Assembly: GCF_024158125.1 (NCBI RefSeq)
Contig: NZ_JAMZFT010000002.1
Coordinates: forward strand, 682,001 to 746,000
DNA: 64,000 bases
Source: Futiania mangrovi
GTDB lineage: Bacteria > Pseudomonadota > Alphaproteobacteria > Futianiales > Futianiaceae
Reading direction: 5' to 3'
The notes beneath the pieces were generated by a model. That model did not search any database. It had not been told where the DNA came from and worked only from the letters and a program-made list of their open reading frames with translations. The position numbers and the translations under genes are program-made. Below are positions 31,379-40,270 of the stretch, piece after piece (the stretch's first letter is position 1; every line of letters begins with the position of its first letter).

Positions 31379-33721
31379 ATGAACCCGCGGCTCTCTCGCC
31401 TGCTCGGGCAGGTGGCGGCCCGGCAGGACCTGATGCTGGTCGCGCTGCTGGTCCTGGCGATCGGCATGATGATCCTGCCGTTGCCGACGCTGATCGTGGA
31501 CTTCCTGCTCGCGTTCAACATGTCGGCGACTGTGCTGCTGCTGATGGTGGCGATCTATCTGCGTCAGCCGCTCGACTTCTCCACGCTGCCGGCGGTCATC
31601 CTGTTCGCGACCATATTCCGGCTGGCGTTGTCGATCACCACGACGCGCCTGATCCTGTCCAATGCCGAGGCCGGCCAGATCATCGAGACGTTCGGCCAGT
31701 TCGTCATCGCGGGAAACCTCGTGGTCGGCCTCGTGATCTTCCTCATCATCACCATCGTGCAGTTCGTCGTCGTGACCAAGGGCTCCGAACGTGTGGCGGA
31801 GGTGAGCGCGCGTTTCACCCTCGATGCGCTGCCGGGCAAGCAGATGGCGATCGACGCGGACCTGCGCTCGGGCGAGATCACCCAGGCCGAGGCGCGCACG
31901 CGGCGCACCCAATTGAGCAAGGAGAGCCAGTTCTACGGTGCGATGGACGGCGCCATGAAGTTCGTCAAGGGCGACGCCATAGCAGGCCTGATCATCACGG
32001 CGGTGAACCTGATCGGGGGGATCGCCGTCGGCGCCTTCCAGAAGGGCCTGAGCATGGGCGAGGCCGTGGCCGTCTACTCGATCCTCACCATCGGCGACGG
32101 GCTGGTGGCGCAGATCCCGGCGCTCTTCACCTCCATCGCCTGCGGCACCATCGTCACGCGCGTCACCACCGACGACAAGTCCAACCTGGGCAGCGACATC
32201 TCCCGCCAGCTCGTTGCCGAGCCGCGCTCGCTCCAGGTCGCGGCCGTGATCATGCTGGCGCTCGCTGCGATCCCCGGCTTTCCGACGGCGATCTTCCTCT
32301 TCCTGGCGAGCCTGTTCGGTGGCCTGAGCCTGCTTTATTTCTTCCGCGACCGGAAGGCCGCGAAGGCCGAACAGGCGGTGCAGGCGGAGGCAGACGCGGC
32401 GAACCTCGGTGCTGGCGGAGAGGCGCTCCCCGAATTCGTCGACCGGCCGCAGGAAGAATTGATTGTCCAGGTGCGGACCGGGTTGGAGCTGTTCAATTTC
32501 ATCGATCGGCTCGTGCTGCGGGAAGTGACGAACACGCACCGCACCCGCATTCTCGAGAAATACGGCTTCGTCTTCACGCCGCCCGTCTACGACCGGGATG
32601 GGTCGCTCGGCTCTTCGGAGTACAAGATCTACCTCGAGCACGTCCCCGTCGGCAGCGGCACCATCGACTTCGACAAGCTGCTGATCCCCGACGGCCCCGA
32701 CCTGCTGGAAGCGGCGGGCGTCCCCTACCAGGTCCGGCGCGACGAGGACGGGATCGAGCGGACCTATGTCGCGCTGGAGGAACGGGCCCGGCTCGAGGAA
32801 CTCGACATCCGTTACCGCGACGCGCACTGGATGCTTGTCGACCGCGTCGTCGCCGTGCAGGAGGAGTATGCCTCCTATTTCGTCACGGTGGACGAGGTGA
32901 AGCGGCTGCTGGCCATCGTCGGCAAGACCTACCAGGACCTCGTGGCGGAGGTGTCGCGCGTCGTCCCCATCACCCGCATGACGGACGTGCTGAAGCGCCT
33001 CGTCGACGAGAAGGTCTCGATCCGCTCCATGCGCCTCATCCTCGAGGCGCTGCTCGAATGGGGACAGAAGGAGGCAGACCCCGCCGTGCTGACGGAGCAT
33101 GTGCGCGGCGCGCTCAAGCGGCAGATCTGCTTCGGGCTCGCCGACCAGAACCGGATCATCTCGGTCTTCCTGCTCGACCGCGGGCTCGAGGACATGATCC
33201 GCCGGAACCTGCGGCAGAGCGCGGTCGGAAGCTACCTCGCGCTCGACGAGCAGACCTCGCGCACGCTCACGACGCAGGTCCGCGCGCAGATGGACCAGGC
33301 CGCGCGCCAGAACCGCCGGCCGATCTTCCTGACGGCTGCCGACGTGCGCCGCTTCTTCCGCAGTTTTCTCAAGGGCAACGGCTTGGCCTGCCCGGTCATC
33401 TCGCAGCAGGAAATGGCGCCGGAGTTCACGGTTCAGCCCGTCGGCGTGCTGTCGATCGGTGCGGCAGCCATGGCGGCGGGCGGAAACGTGACGCCGATGG
33501 CAACCGCCCGGCCGGGAGGCGGCCCTGCCGTCCCCGCGGGTGCGGCACAGCCCGGCGCGCCGGGCTTCGCACCGCCAGGGGGAGGGCCCGCGGCCGGGTT
33601 CGTGCCGGGCCAGGCGCCTCTCGCTCCCCGCCCGGCTGCGGCCGCGGGGGCTGGCGGTGCGGCTGGCGGCGCACCGCTCGCGGGCCAGGGACTTCCGCCG
33701 CGTCCGCCCCAGGGCAGCTGA
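31379..33721 (+). CDS. sctV: T3SS export gate protein SctV
   Basis: The 780-residue member of the FHIPEP family has seven to eight membrane helices in the first ~330 residues with the signature LPGKQMAIDADLRSGEITQAEARTRR (split here: LPGKQMAIDADL at 152–163). The cytoplasmic ring-forming domain follows to about residue 690, including RNLRQSAVGSYLALDEQ. SctV nonamers form the inner-membrane gate that engages substrates and SctX–SctY. The last ~85 residues are an unusual Pro/Ala/Gly-rich extension not present in typical SctV or in the flagellar FlhA here. It is a separate copy from flhA at 46,075. Confidence 0.93.
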   Translation: MNPRLSRLLGQVAARQDLMLVALLVLAIGMMILPLPTLIVDFLLAFNMSATVLLLMVAIYLRQPLDFSTLPAVILFATIFRLALSITTTRLILSNAEAGQIIETFGQFVIAGNLVVGLVIFLIITIVQFVVVTKGSERVAEVSARFTLDALPGKQMAIDADLRSGEITQAEARTRRTQLSKESQFYGAMDGAMKFVKGDAIAGLIITAVNLIGGIAVGAFQKGLSMGEAVAVYSILTIGDGLVAQIPALFTSIACGTIVTRVTTDDKSNLGSDISRQLVAEPRSLQVAAVIMLALAAIPGFPTAIFLFLASLFGGLSLLYFFRDRKAAKAEQAVQAEADAANLGAGGEALPEFVDRPQEELIVQVRTGLELFNFIDRLVLREVTNTHRTRILEKYGFVFTPPVYDRDGSLGSSEYKIYLEHVPVGSGTIDFDKLLIPDGPDLLEAAGVPYQVRRDEDGIERTYVALEERARLEELDIRYRDAHWMLVDRVVAVQEEYASYFVTVDEVKRLLAIVGKTYQDLVAEVSRVVPITRMTDVLKRLVDEKVSIRSMRLILEALLEWGQKEADPAVLTEHVRGALKRQICFGLADQNRIISVFLLDRGLEDMIRRNLRQSAVGSYLALDEQTSRTLTTQVRAQMDQAARQNRRPIFLTAADVRRFFRSFLKGNGLACPVISQQEMAPEFTVQPVGVLSIGAAAMAAGGNVTPMATARPGGGPAVPAGAAQPGAPGFAPPGGGPAAGFVPGQAPLAPRPAAAAGAGGAAGGAPLAGQGLPPRPPQGS

Positions 33722-33766
33722 TTTCCGGAGGTTGGCTGCAACCCCGGGTGAAGGCGGCCCGCCTGC

Positions 33767-34810
33767 CTAGCGGCGCGTCACCTGCGACAGGATGCGCGCA
33801 ACGGGCGTGTAGGCCTGGCGCGGGATCGGCTGGCCGAGCGGTGCAGCCCGTATGAGACTCTCGACGAGTTGCGGGTCCGACACGACGGGTATGGAGAGGC
33901 CCTGCGCCGTGTTGACGATCTTCTCCGCGCTGTCGTCATAGCCCTTGGCGACGGTGACCGGGACGGGCACCCGGTTGGCGTCGTAGGCGAGTGCGATCGC
34001 CCCCTTGCCGCCGACGATGACCACCGCGGCATTGGCCGTGCCCATGCGCGCACCGCCCCCCTGCGCGGCCTCGCGTTGCAGGCGCCGGCGCTCGCCGCGG
34101 ATCTCGGGGCTTCCGAACATTTCCTTCATCTCGTTCTTCATCTCGGTCCGGGACATCTTCATGTCGCGGCGGAACAGCCAGCGCTGCAGCAGGATGTCGA
34201 AGATGGCGCCGAGGATGAACAGGACGATCGCCGCTGCGATCACCGCGAGCGTGAGGCGCACGAACACCGGCACCACGCAGTCGAACCCGCAATAGCCGAG
34301 CCGCGTCAGCCACCGGAAGCCACCCCACAGAACCGCGCCCAGCGTGGCGATCATCAGGAAGACCTTCACGACCGACACGCCGAAGGTCACGAAGTTCCGC
34401 ACCGCGAAGATGCGCCCGAACCCGCTCATGGGATTAATCTTGTCGGGCCGCGGAACGATCGGGTCGATGGCGAAGACGAAGCCCTTGAGCACGAGGATGC
34501 TCGTGACGATCACCGACACGATCACGATGGCGTAGAGCGGCATGCTGATGTCGGTGACCATCTTCAGCGTGCGCTGCATGACGGTTTCCTGCGCCTCGGC
34601 GAAGGGCAGGGGGATCGCGCCCGCGGCAATCGCATAGACCTGGACGAACAGGATCACGGTCGCCGGAGTGGCGACGATGCAGTAGACCAGCCCGATCACG
34701 ATCTTCAGGCCGTTGACCGTCTCCTGGCTCTGTTCGACCTGCCCCCGCCGGCGCGCGTCGCGAAGCTTCTTCTGCGACGGCGGGAGATTTTTCTCTTCCG
34801 TGTCGCTCAT
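33767..34810 (-). CDS. sctU: T3SS switch protein SctU lacking the NPTH cleavage motif
   Basis: The 347-residue protein has the start KNLPPSQKKLRDARRRGQV, four membrane helices (to about residue 210) and a cytoplasmic domain, as in YscU and FlhB. In nearly all relatives this domain cuts itself at NPTH. Here the aligned residues 267–270 read Gly-Gly-Lys-Gly within VVIVGGKGAIALAYD, at the same distance from the start as in YscU (263–266). The downstream part (PVPVTVAKGYDD, IPVVSDPQLVESLI) still aligns normally. Self-cleavage by the known mechanism should be impossible. The gene ends the minus-strand T3SS operon and overlaps sctT by 4 bases. Confidence 0.9.
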   Translation of the reverse strand: MSDTEEKNLPPSQKKLRDARRRGQVEQSQETVNGLKIVIGLVYCIVATPATVILFVQVYAIAAGAIPLPFAEAQETVMQRTLKMVTDISMPLYAIVIVSVIVTSILVLKGFVFAIDPIVPRPDKINPMSGFGRIFAVRNFVTFGVSVVKVFLMIATLGAVLWGGFRWLTRLGYCGFDCVVPVFVRLTLAVIAAAIVLFILGAIFDILLQRWLFRRDMKMSRTEMKNEMKEMFGSPEIRGERRRLQREAAQGGGARMGTANAAVVIVGGKGAIALAYDANRVPVPVTVAKGYDDSAEKIVNTAQGLSIPVVSDPQLVESLIRAAPLGQPIPRQAYTPVARILSQVTRR

Positions 34811-35613
34811 GGGAACAGCGCCTCGAGGCGCGCCCCCACCGTTTCCCGCGTCGGCAGGTCGTGTGAGTGAAACGGCACGAAGAAATAGGCCATGATCATC
34901 AGGCCGAGGATGAAGATCAGGTTCTTGACGGTCAGCGACAGTTCGAACACCTGGATCTGCCGGGCGAACTGGTTGACGAGCGTCAGCGTGAGTTCCGCAA
35001 GGAACATCGCGATCAGGAAGGGCGCGGCATAGATCAGCGCGATCCGGAAGAGCGCATCGAGAAAACCCATGAGGAAGCCCGGCGCGCCGGAACTGAAGTC
35101 GGGCAGAAGCACGCCCAGCGGCCAGATGCCGTAGCTATCGTAAAGTGCGCCCGCAAGGATCAGCCCGCCCCCCATCAGCAGGAAGAAGGTCACGTGCGCC
35201 ATGTCGCTGAGATTGGCGAAGACGCCGGTCTGCGCGCCCGTCGCGGGGTCGGCGATCTGCGCGGCCGTGGCGCCGCGGTAGAAGTCCACGAACTCGGCGG
35301 CGGCCGCGACGCCCCAGATCGGGATCGCGAGGATCGCTCCGATGATGACGCCGACGAGGATCTCCTTGCCTGCGACCAGGGCGTACATGACGCCGCCGCC
35401 GGCGCGCAGCGGCTCGACCATGTCGACGGCAAGCGGCACCACGGGCAGTGCGATGGCGATCGCGATTCCGCCCCGCACCGCCGGGCCGAACTGCGGAATC
35501 GTGAACGCGGGAAACACGGTCATCAGCCCGAAGACGCGCGCCGCCGCGAGGCCCAGCGCCGCCAGCCAGTCTACCAGCGTGTCCAGCGACTGCAGATAGG
35601 CGGGGTCGAGCAT
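34807..35613 (-). CDS. sctT: T3SS export apparatus protein SctT
   Basis: The 268-residue member of the FliR/SctT family has about six membrane segments: LAALGLAAARVFGLMTVFPAF, GIAIAIALPVVPLAV and LLPDFSSGAPGFLMGFLDALF. SctT forms the export-gate core together with SctR and SctS in the inner membrane. Its ATG overlaps the sctU end (ATGA) and it lies 23 bp after sctS. Length and topology match the family. The flagellar counterpart FliR (45,347) is clearly different. Confidence 0.92.
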   Translation of the reverse strand: MLDPAYLQSLDTLVDWLAALGLAAARVFGLMTVFPAFTIPQFGPAVRGGIAIAIALPVVPLAVDMVEPLRAGGGVMYALVAGKEILVGVIIGAILAIPIWGVAAAAEFVDFYRGATAAQIADPATGAQTGVFANLSDMAHVTFFLLMGGGLILAGALYDSYGIWPLGVLLPDFSSGAPGFLMGFLDALFRIALIYAAPFLIAMFLAELTLTLVNQFARQIQVFELSLTVKNLIFILGLMIMAYFFVPFHSHDLPTRETVGARLEALFP

Positions 35614-35636
35614 GGCGCGGGTGGCCCTCCCGGCGC

Positions 35637-35906
35637 CTACTGGACCAGGTAGGGGAAGTCGCGGAAGACCTCCACCGTCAGGTCGACGAGGGGGCGCGAA
35701 AGCTGCGCGCCGAGGTAGAGCAGCGAAAGACCGACCGCGAGCAGCTTCACCGCCTGCGGCAGCATCTGGTCCTGGATCTGCGTCAGCGCCTGGAACAGCG
35801 CGATGATGAAGCCGACGCCGGTCGCGATCAGCAGCGGCGGCGCGGCGTAGAGTGCGGTGACCAGCGCCATCTTGTAGAGGTACTGGCTGAACATCGTCGG
35901 GTCCAT
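35637..35906 (-). CDS. sctS: T3SS export apparatus protein SctS
   Basis: The 89-residue protein has two membrane helices of the FliQ/SctS family (ALYAAPPLLIATGVGFIIALFQ and LLAVGLSLLYLG). The conserved cytoplasmic turn ALTQIQDQMLPQAVKL lies between them. Four copies normally join SctR and SctT in the gate complex. It starts one base after the sctR stop codon. The usual length of the family (86–90) is kept. Confidence 0.93.
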   Translation of the reverse strand: MDPTMFSQYLYKMALVTALYAAPPLLIATGVGFIIALFQALTQIQDQMLPQAVKLLAVGLSLLYLGAQLSRPLVDLTVEVFRDFPYLVQ

Positions 35907-35907
35907 G

Positions 35908-36588
35908 TCAGCCCCCTCCCGGCGTATAGCTGAGCACCAGCCCGTAGGCGAGCCGCGTCCAGCCGTCGGCGACCACGAACAGGAAGAGCTTGAACGGCAC
36001 CGACAGGATGATCGGCGACACCATCATCATGCCGAGCGCCATGAGGATCGCCGTGATGATGAGGTCGACCGCGATCAGCGGCAGGTAGAGGAGGAAGCCG
36101 ATCTCGAACGCGCGGGTCAGTTCCGCGACGACGAAGGCCGGGACCAGCACGAAGAAGCTGTCGTCCGCATAGGGCGGGACCTCGGGTCGCTCGGTCCCCG
36201 GCGGGGTCGAGACGGTCACGATGGCGTCGACGAAGAAGGCACGCTGCGTCGCGCTCGTATAGCGGGTCAGGAACTCCTTGATCGGCGCGGAAATGGCCTC
36301 GCCTGCCGCAGTCCAGTCCTCGATCGTCTCGAACTCCTGGCCGGGCGCCGTCAGCGCCGCCGTGATCTCGTTCAGCATCGGCGAGGTGACGTAGATCGCC
36401 AGGATGATCGCCAGCGCGTTCACCACCAGGTTCGAGGGCACGCCCTGGATGCCCAGCGCGTTGCGCACGATCAGAAGCACCACGACGATCTTGGTGAAGC
36501 CCGTCACCAGGACCGCGAGGAATGGCAGCAGGCTGATCGCGGTGGTGAGCGCGATCAGCCCGACGAAGTTGAAGCTAGCCGGCTCCAT
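35908..36588 (-). CDS. sctR: T3SS export apparatus protein SctR
   Basis: This 226-residue FliP/SctR-family protein has the conserved first part ALTTAISLLPFLAVLVTGFTKIVVVLLIVRNALG, a periplasmic loop and the C-terminal signature AFEIGFLLYLPLIAVDLI with ILMALGMMMVSP. Five copies form the base of the export pore. It overlaps the sctQ end by 14 bases. No flagellar FliP is in the window, but the T3SS gene order leaves no doubt that this copy belongs to the injectisome. Confidence 0.94.
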   Translation of the reverse strand: MEPASFNFVGLIALTTAISLLPFLAVLVTGFTKIVVVLLIVRNALGIQGVPSNLVVNALAIILAIYVTSPMLNEITAALTAPGQEFETIEDWTAAGEAISAPIKEFLTRYTSATQRAFFVDAIVTVSTPPGTERPEVPPYADDSFFVLVPAFVVAELTRAFEIGFLLYLPLIAVDLIITAILMALGMMMVSPIILSVPFKLFLFVVADGWTRLAYGLVLSYTPGGG

Positions 36589-37648
36589 GGCCGAGCAGCC
36601 TGAGAATGCGGATGCCGACGTTCTGGCCGACCCGGACCAGCTCGCCCTTGCCGATCCGCCGGCCGCCGCCGAGGATCGTCACCGGCTCCGTGATCGGCAC
36701 GCCGAGGTCGAGGACATAGCCGGGGCCGAGTGCGGAAAGCTCCGACACGGCAATCTCCTTGCGGCTCAATTCGAAGATCAGGGTGATCGGCAGGTCGTCG
36801 AGCGTGCCTGCCATGTTGTCAGCCGGTACGGCTGCGGCGGAGGCGCCTTGGGGTGTCGTCATCGTCCATCCTTCCGGTGAGTTGAGGGTTTGATCGGGTC
36901 CGGAAAAGGTCAGCTGCGTGCCATGCACATCGGCGATGAAGAGCCGCCGCTCCGCCACGGCCACCACGACCTGGCTGCGCGACAGCCGCTCCTCGTCGAG
37001 CAGCAGGATGTCGCCGGGCCGGATGGTGGCGACCTCGCCGCGCGTGGACAGAAGGCTGCCGGTGCGGACCGACAATGGGACGGTCAGGGCCTGCACCCAC
37101 TCCGCGCGGACATGGTTCCGGCGCACCCGGCGGGCCAGGGCGTCCGCAAGGCCCGGCGACAGGCGCACGGGAACGGTTGCCGGAGCCTGTCCCTCTGCGG
37201 ACACCTGCAGATGCACGGTGCGCCGCATCGGCACGACACGGGCAGCGGGCGCGGTGAGCGACAGCCGGACGGGTGCGGCGAGTGTGCGTTCGAGCGAACC
37301 GAGCGGCGCCTCCAGCACCAGTTCGAGCGCCAGTGTCAGAAGATCCGGCGGCAGCGGGGTGGAGGTCAGCCCGGGCGCCACACTGCCCAGCAACGTATCG
37401 GCCAGCCGCCGCGGCAGGGAGAGCGTGGCGACGTCGTCGCCGGCTTCGAGGCAGAGCAGCACCGGATCGGCCTCGCGTGCCGTGCGGTCGGCAAGGAGAC
37501 TCCAGCCGATCCCGAGCCGCAGCCCCCCGATATCGAGCGAAATCGGCGCATGCGGATGCGCGAACGTCCGGTCGAGGGACAGAAGATCCGGATCGACGGC
37601 GGACCAGAGAAACGGTTCGGCCGCCGGTTGTTGCGGCGTGGCAATCAC
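36575..37648 (-). CDS. sctQ: T3SS sorting-platform protein SctQ
   Basis: The start is taken as the GTG at 37648, which follows GGGAG; an in-frame ATG at 37684 would add 12 residues. The ~357-residue protein is poorly conserved in the first two thirds. It ends in a clear SpoA/FliN-like domain (DLPITLIFELSRKEIAVSEL, ALGPGYVLDLGVPITEPVTI, GKGELVRVGQNVGIRI). A second SpoA-like segment is present around LLLDEERLSRSQVVVAVAERRL. SctQ builds the cytoplasmic pods that hold the ATPase and sort substrates. A 155-bp gap separates it from sctO, where Ysc systems usually have sctP. Confidence 0.85.
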   Translation of the reverse strand: MIATPQQPAAEPFLWSAVDPDLLSLDRTFAHPHAPISLDIGGLRLGIGWSLLADRTAREADPVLLCLEAGDDVATLSLPRRLADTLLGSVAPGLTSTPLPPDLLTLALELVLEAPLGSLERTLAAPVRLSLTAPAARVVPMRRTVHLQVSAEGQAPATVPVRLSPGLADALARRVRRNHVRAEWVQALTVPLSVRTGSLLSTRGEVATIRPGDILLLDEERLSRSQVVVAVAERRLFIADVHGTQLTFSGPDQTLNSPEGWTMTTPQGASAAAVPADNMAGTLDDLPITLIFELSRKEIAVSELSALGPGYVLDLGVPITEPVTILGGGRRIGKGELVRVGQNVGIRILRLLGHGAG

Positions 37649-37803
37649 GCGCGATACTCCCAACACTGCTCCAACGCGACACATGAGGGCGGCGGAGCCG
37701 GTGCCGCCCTTGCGCTCCCGGCCGCGGAACGCGCCTCAACCGGAAACTTCGACTCTACTTTAGCGAGATTCGTGCCACGGCACGCCGGCGCGTGGCGGCC
37801 GCT

Positions 37804-38298
37804 TCACTTCTGCGCGAGGCGGGCGACGGCGAAGCGGTCCTGGGCGATCTCCTCGATCTCCTGCTCCTCGCGCTGGAGCGCGGCGCGCGCATGTTCGTTG
37901 CGGACCTTCCCGGCCACTTCCTCCACCGCACTCAGCGCCTTGCGCACCGCGGCCTCGGCGGCTTTCGCCTCCTGCTCCTCGCCCATCAGGCGGTGAACCT
38001 CTTCCTCTTGGCGCTTGATCATGCCCGCAAGCCGCGTCCCTTCGGCCTCGAGCGCGGCGGACTTGACCTCGATGGCCGTCCAGTCGGCGGGTGTCACGGG
38101 GCGTCCGACCATGGCGGTGTAGAGCGCGTTCAGAATCTCGGGCTTGCGCTGCTCGTGCGCGGCCAGCGCGCGCCGCGCCGCCGCCATCGCGGCCTGGGCA
38201 CCCTCCCGCGCCTTGCGCACCCGGGCCAGCGCATCGCGTGCGGCTTCCGCCCGTTCGCGCCGGATCTGGACGAGGCGGGCGACGTCCTTCGGGCTCAT
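37804..38298 (-). CDS. sctO: T3SS stalk protein SctO
   Basis: This 164-residue protein is almost entirely one long charged helix pair, rich in Ala, Arg and Glu. That is the fold of YscO and flagellar FliJ, which sits in the centre of the ATPase hexamer and links it to the export gate. It directly follows sctN with a 4-base overlap (ATGA). Sequence identity in this family is low, so the assignment rests on coiled-coil character, length and operon position, which agree well. Confidence 0.82.
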   Translation of the reverse strand: MSPKDVARLVQIRRERAEAARDALARVRKAREGAQAAMAAARRALAAHEQRKPEILNALYTAMVGRPVTPADWTAIEVKSAALEAEGTRLAGMIKRQEEEVHRLMGEEQEAKAAEAAVRKALSAVEEVAGKVRNEHARAALQREEQEIEEIAQDRFAVARLAQK

Positions 38299-39647
38299 GC
38301 CGCGAGCCGCTTCAGCCAGTCGATCGTCTCGCGCACGCCGGTCGGGTCGTCGGTCTGCTGGCGCAGGAAGGCGAGGATGTCGTTGCGCCGGGCGATCGCC
38401 TTGTCGGCCAGCGCGTCGGAGCCTTGCCGGTACTCCCCCACCTGCAGCAGAAGTTCGACCTCGTTGTACTTGGCGAGCAGTTCGCGTGCGTGGGCGGCGG
38501 CGCGCAGGTGTTCCTTGTCGGCCACCTGCTCCATCATGCGCGAGCGGCTGGCGAGCACGTCGATTGCCGGGAAATGTGCCTGGTCGGCAAGCTTCCGGCT
38601 GAGGATGATGTGCCCGTCTAGGATCGAGCGCACCTCTTCCGCCACGGGGTCGGAGCTTTCCTCGCCTTCGACGAGGATCGTGTAGAAGGCGGTGATGGAG
38701 CCCGCCTTCGACTTGCCCGGACGCTCCAGCAGGCGCGGCAGCGTCGCGAAGACGGACGGCGGGAAGCCGCGCCGGGTCGGCGGCTCGCCGGCCGCGAGAC
38801 CCACCTCGCGCAGCGCGCGTGCAAAGCGCGTCACGCTGTCCATCAGCAGCAGCACGCGCATCCCCTGGTCGCGGAAATATTCCGCGACGGCGGTCGCAAC
38901 GTAGCCGGCCTTCATCCGTTCGACCGACGGCCGGTCGGAGGTCGATGCGATCACCACCGCGCGCTTCATGCCCTCCTCGCCGAGGTTGTGTTCCACGAAC
39001 TCCCTCACCTCGCGCCCGCGCTCCCCGATGAGGGCGATCACGGTGACGTCGGCCTCGGTGTTCCGGGCGATCATCGACATCAGAACCGACTTGCCGAGGC
39101 CGGGCGAGCCGAAGATGCCGAGGCGCTGGCCCTCTGCCACCGTCATGAAGCCGTCGACGGCGCGGATGCCGACGCCGATCGAACGGTCGGCGAAGTCGCG
39201 TTCTTCCGGCGGCAGCGGGTCGACCTCCACCGGCCGGGGGACCAGCGTGCCGAGCGCCGAGCGGTCCGCGCCCAGCGGGCGCCCCAGCCCGTCCAGCAGG
39301 CGTCCCATGATGCCGGGGCCGACATGGACCTGCAGCGGGTGGCCGGTCGGAATCACCTCCGATTCCGGGGAAATCCCGCGCACGTCGCCATAGGGGGTCA
39401 GCAGGCAGCGTTCTCCCGAGAACCCCACCACCTCCGCGAAGGTCGTGCTGCGGGCCCGCCGGTCCACGATGCGGCAGAGGTCGCCGATGGAGACGCCATG
39501 CGCCTCCGCCTCGATCATGGTGCCCAGCGCGCGGACCACGCGGCCCTTGAGCGGACGGCAGTCGAGACTGTCGACGGTCGCGTGGAAATGCTGCCAGCGG
39601 GTCTCGATACGGGTGCGCAGGCTCGTCCGGGTCTCGGGCGGCGTCAT
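38295..39647 (-). CDS. sctN: T3SS ATPase SctN
   Basis: The 450-residue ATPase starts at the ATG at 39647, overlapping sctL by 4 bases. A longer frame upstream lies inside sctL and is not plausible. It has Walker A GSPGLGKS (residues 180–187), [17 protein letters not shown], Walker [21 protein letters not shown] and the [25 protein letters not shown] segment typical of T3SS/flagellar ATPases. It unfolds and unloads substrates at the inner membrane. The flagellar FliI at 50,403 is a distinct paralogue. Confidence 0.95.
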   Translation of the reverse strand: MTPPETRTSLRTRIETRWQHFHATVDSLDCRPLKGRVVRALGTMIEAEAHGVSIGDLCRIVDRRARSTTFAEVVGFSGERCLLTPYGDVRGISPESEVIPTGHPLQVHVGPGIMGRLLDGLGRPLGADRSALGTLVPRPVEVDPLPPEERDFADRSIGVGIRAVDGFMTVAEGQRLGIFGSPGLGKSVLMSMIARNTEADVTVIALIGERGREVREFVEHNLGEEGMKRAVVIASTSDRPSVERMKAGYVATAVAEYFRDQGMRVLLLMDSVTRFARALREVGLAAGEPPTRRGFPPSVFATLPRLLERPGKSKAGSITAFYTILVEGEESSDPVAEEVRSILDGHIILSRKLADQAHFPAIDVLASRSRMMEQVADKEHLRAAAHARELLAKYNEVELLLQVGEYRQGSDALADKAIARRNDILAFLRQQTDDPTGVRETIDWLKRLAA

Positions 39648-40270
39648 GCCTTCCCCTCCGGCCGGTCGTCGCGCAGGGCCAGTTCGATCGCCTCGAGTTG
39701 CAGGGACACGTCTGCGTCGATCACGCCGAGGTCGGAGTCGACACGGCATGCATCCTCCGGCAGGCCGTCGTCGGGCGTCACGTTCAGCGCCGGCAGCGGG
39801 CGGCTGTCGGCACGCAACCCCGCGATGGCTGCCTCCACCCGCTCCGCGGCAGCAGGATGCACGCGAATGTCGAGCCTGCGGGCGCTGCGCAGGTCGGCGA
39901 CGACGGCAGCGGCTGCGGCGGCGACCTTGTCTGCAACCGGCATGTCGCCCAGAACGCGCCGCACGACCTTCAGGGCGGCGGCCTCGATCTCCGCTTCCGC
40001 CCGCTCCAGTTCCCGGTCGACGGAGGTGCGCACCTTGATGATGAGGGCGGAGGCCGCACGCAAGGCATCGCGTCGCCCTGCCTCGTAGCCTTGCTGGCGT
40101 GCGTCGCGGGTCGCCTCCTCGGCCTTGCGTTGCAGCAGGCGCCGGCTTTCCTCCTCCGCGCGCGCGGCGCGGGCGGCGAGATCCTCGCCCGACAACAGCG
40201 CGTCGGTCTGCTCCGCCCGGATGATGCGGCTACGCGGCAGGATCGGGCCGGCCAGCGGGTCCGTGCTCAT
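39644..40270 (-). CDS. sctL: T3SS stator protein SctL
   Basis: This 208-residue protein has an N-terminal segment, a central charged helix (about 30–95, [34 protein letters not shown]) and a C-terminal globular part with [31 protein letters not shown], as in YscL/FliH. SctL dimers regulate the ATPase and link it to SctQ. The four-base overlaps with sctK and sctN imply strong translational coupling. The motif VVRRVLGD with the later strand [11 protein letters not shown] is family-like. Confidence 0.85.
   Translation of the reverse strand: MSTDPLAGPILPRSRIIRAEQTDALLSGEDLAARAARAEEESRRLLQRKAEEATRDARQQGYEAGRRDALRAASALIIKVRTSVDRELERAEAEIEAAALKVVRRVLGDMPVADKVAAAAAAVVADLRSARRLDIRVHPAAAERVEAAIAGLRADSRPLPALNVTPDDGLPEDACRVDSDLGVIDADVSLQLEAIELALRDDRPEGKA

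Noticed and set aside
30800-33100. A 766-codon open frame on the minus strand opposite sctV and sctY
   Set aside because: The predicted protein is His/Asp/Arg-rich without motifs; the plus-strand SctV signature is unambiguous.
36819-37739. A possible SctP-like Pro/Arg-rich protein overlapping sctQ
   Set aside because: It is an out-of-frame reading of sctQ with Arg/His-rich composition and no Flg_hook domain.
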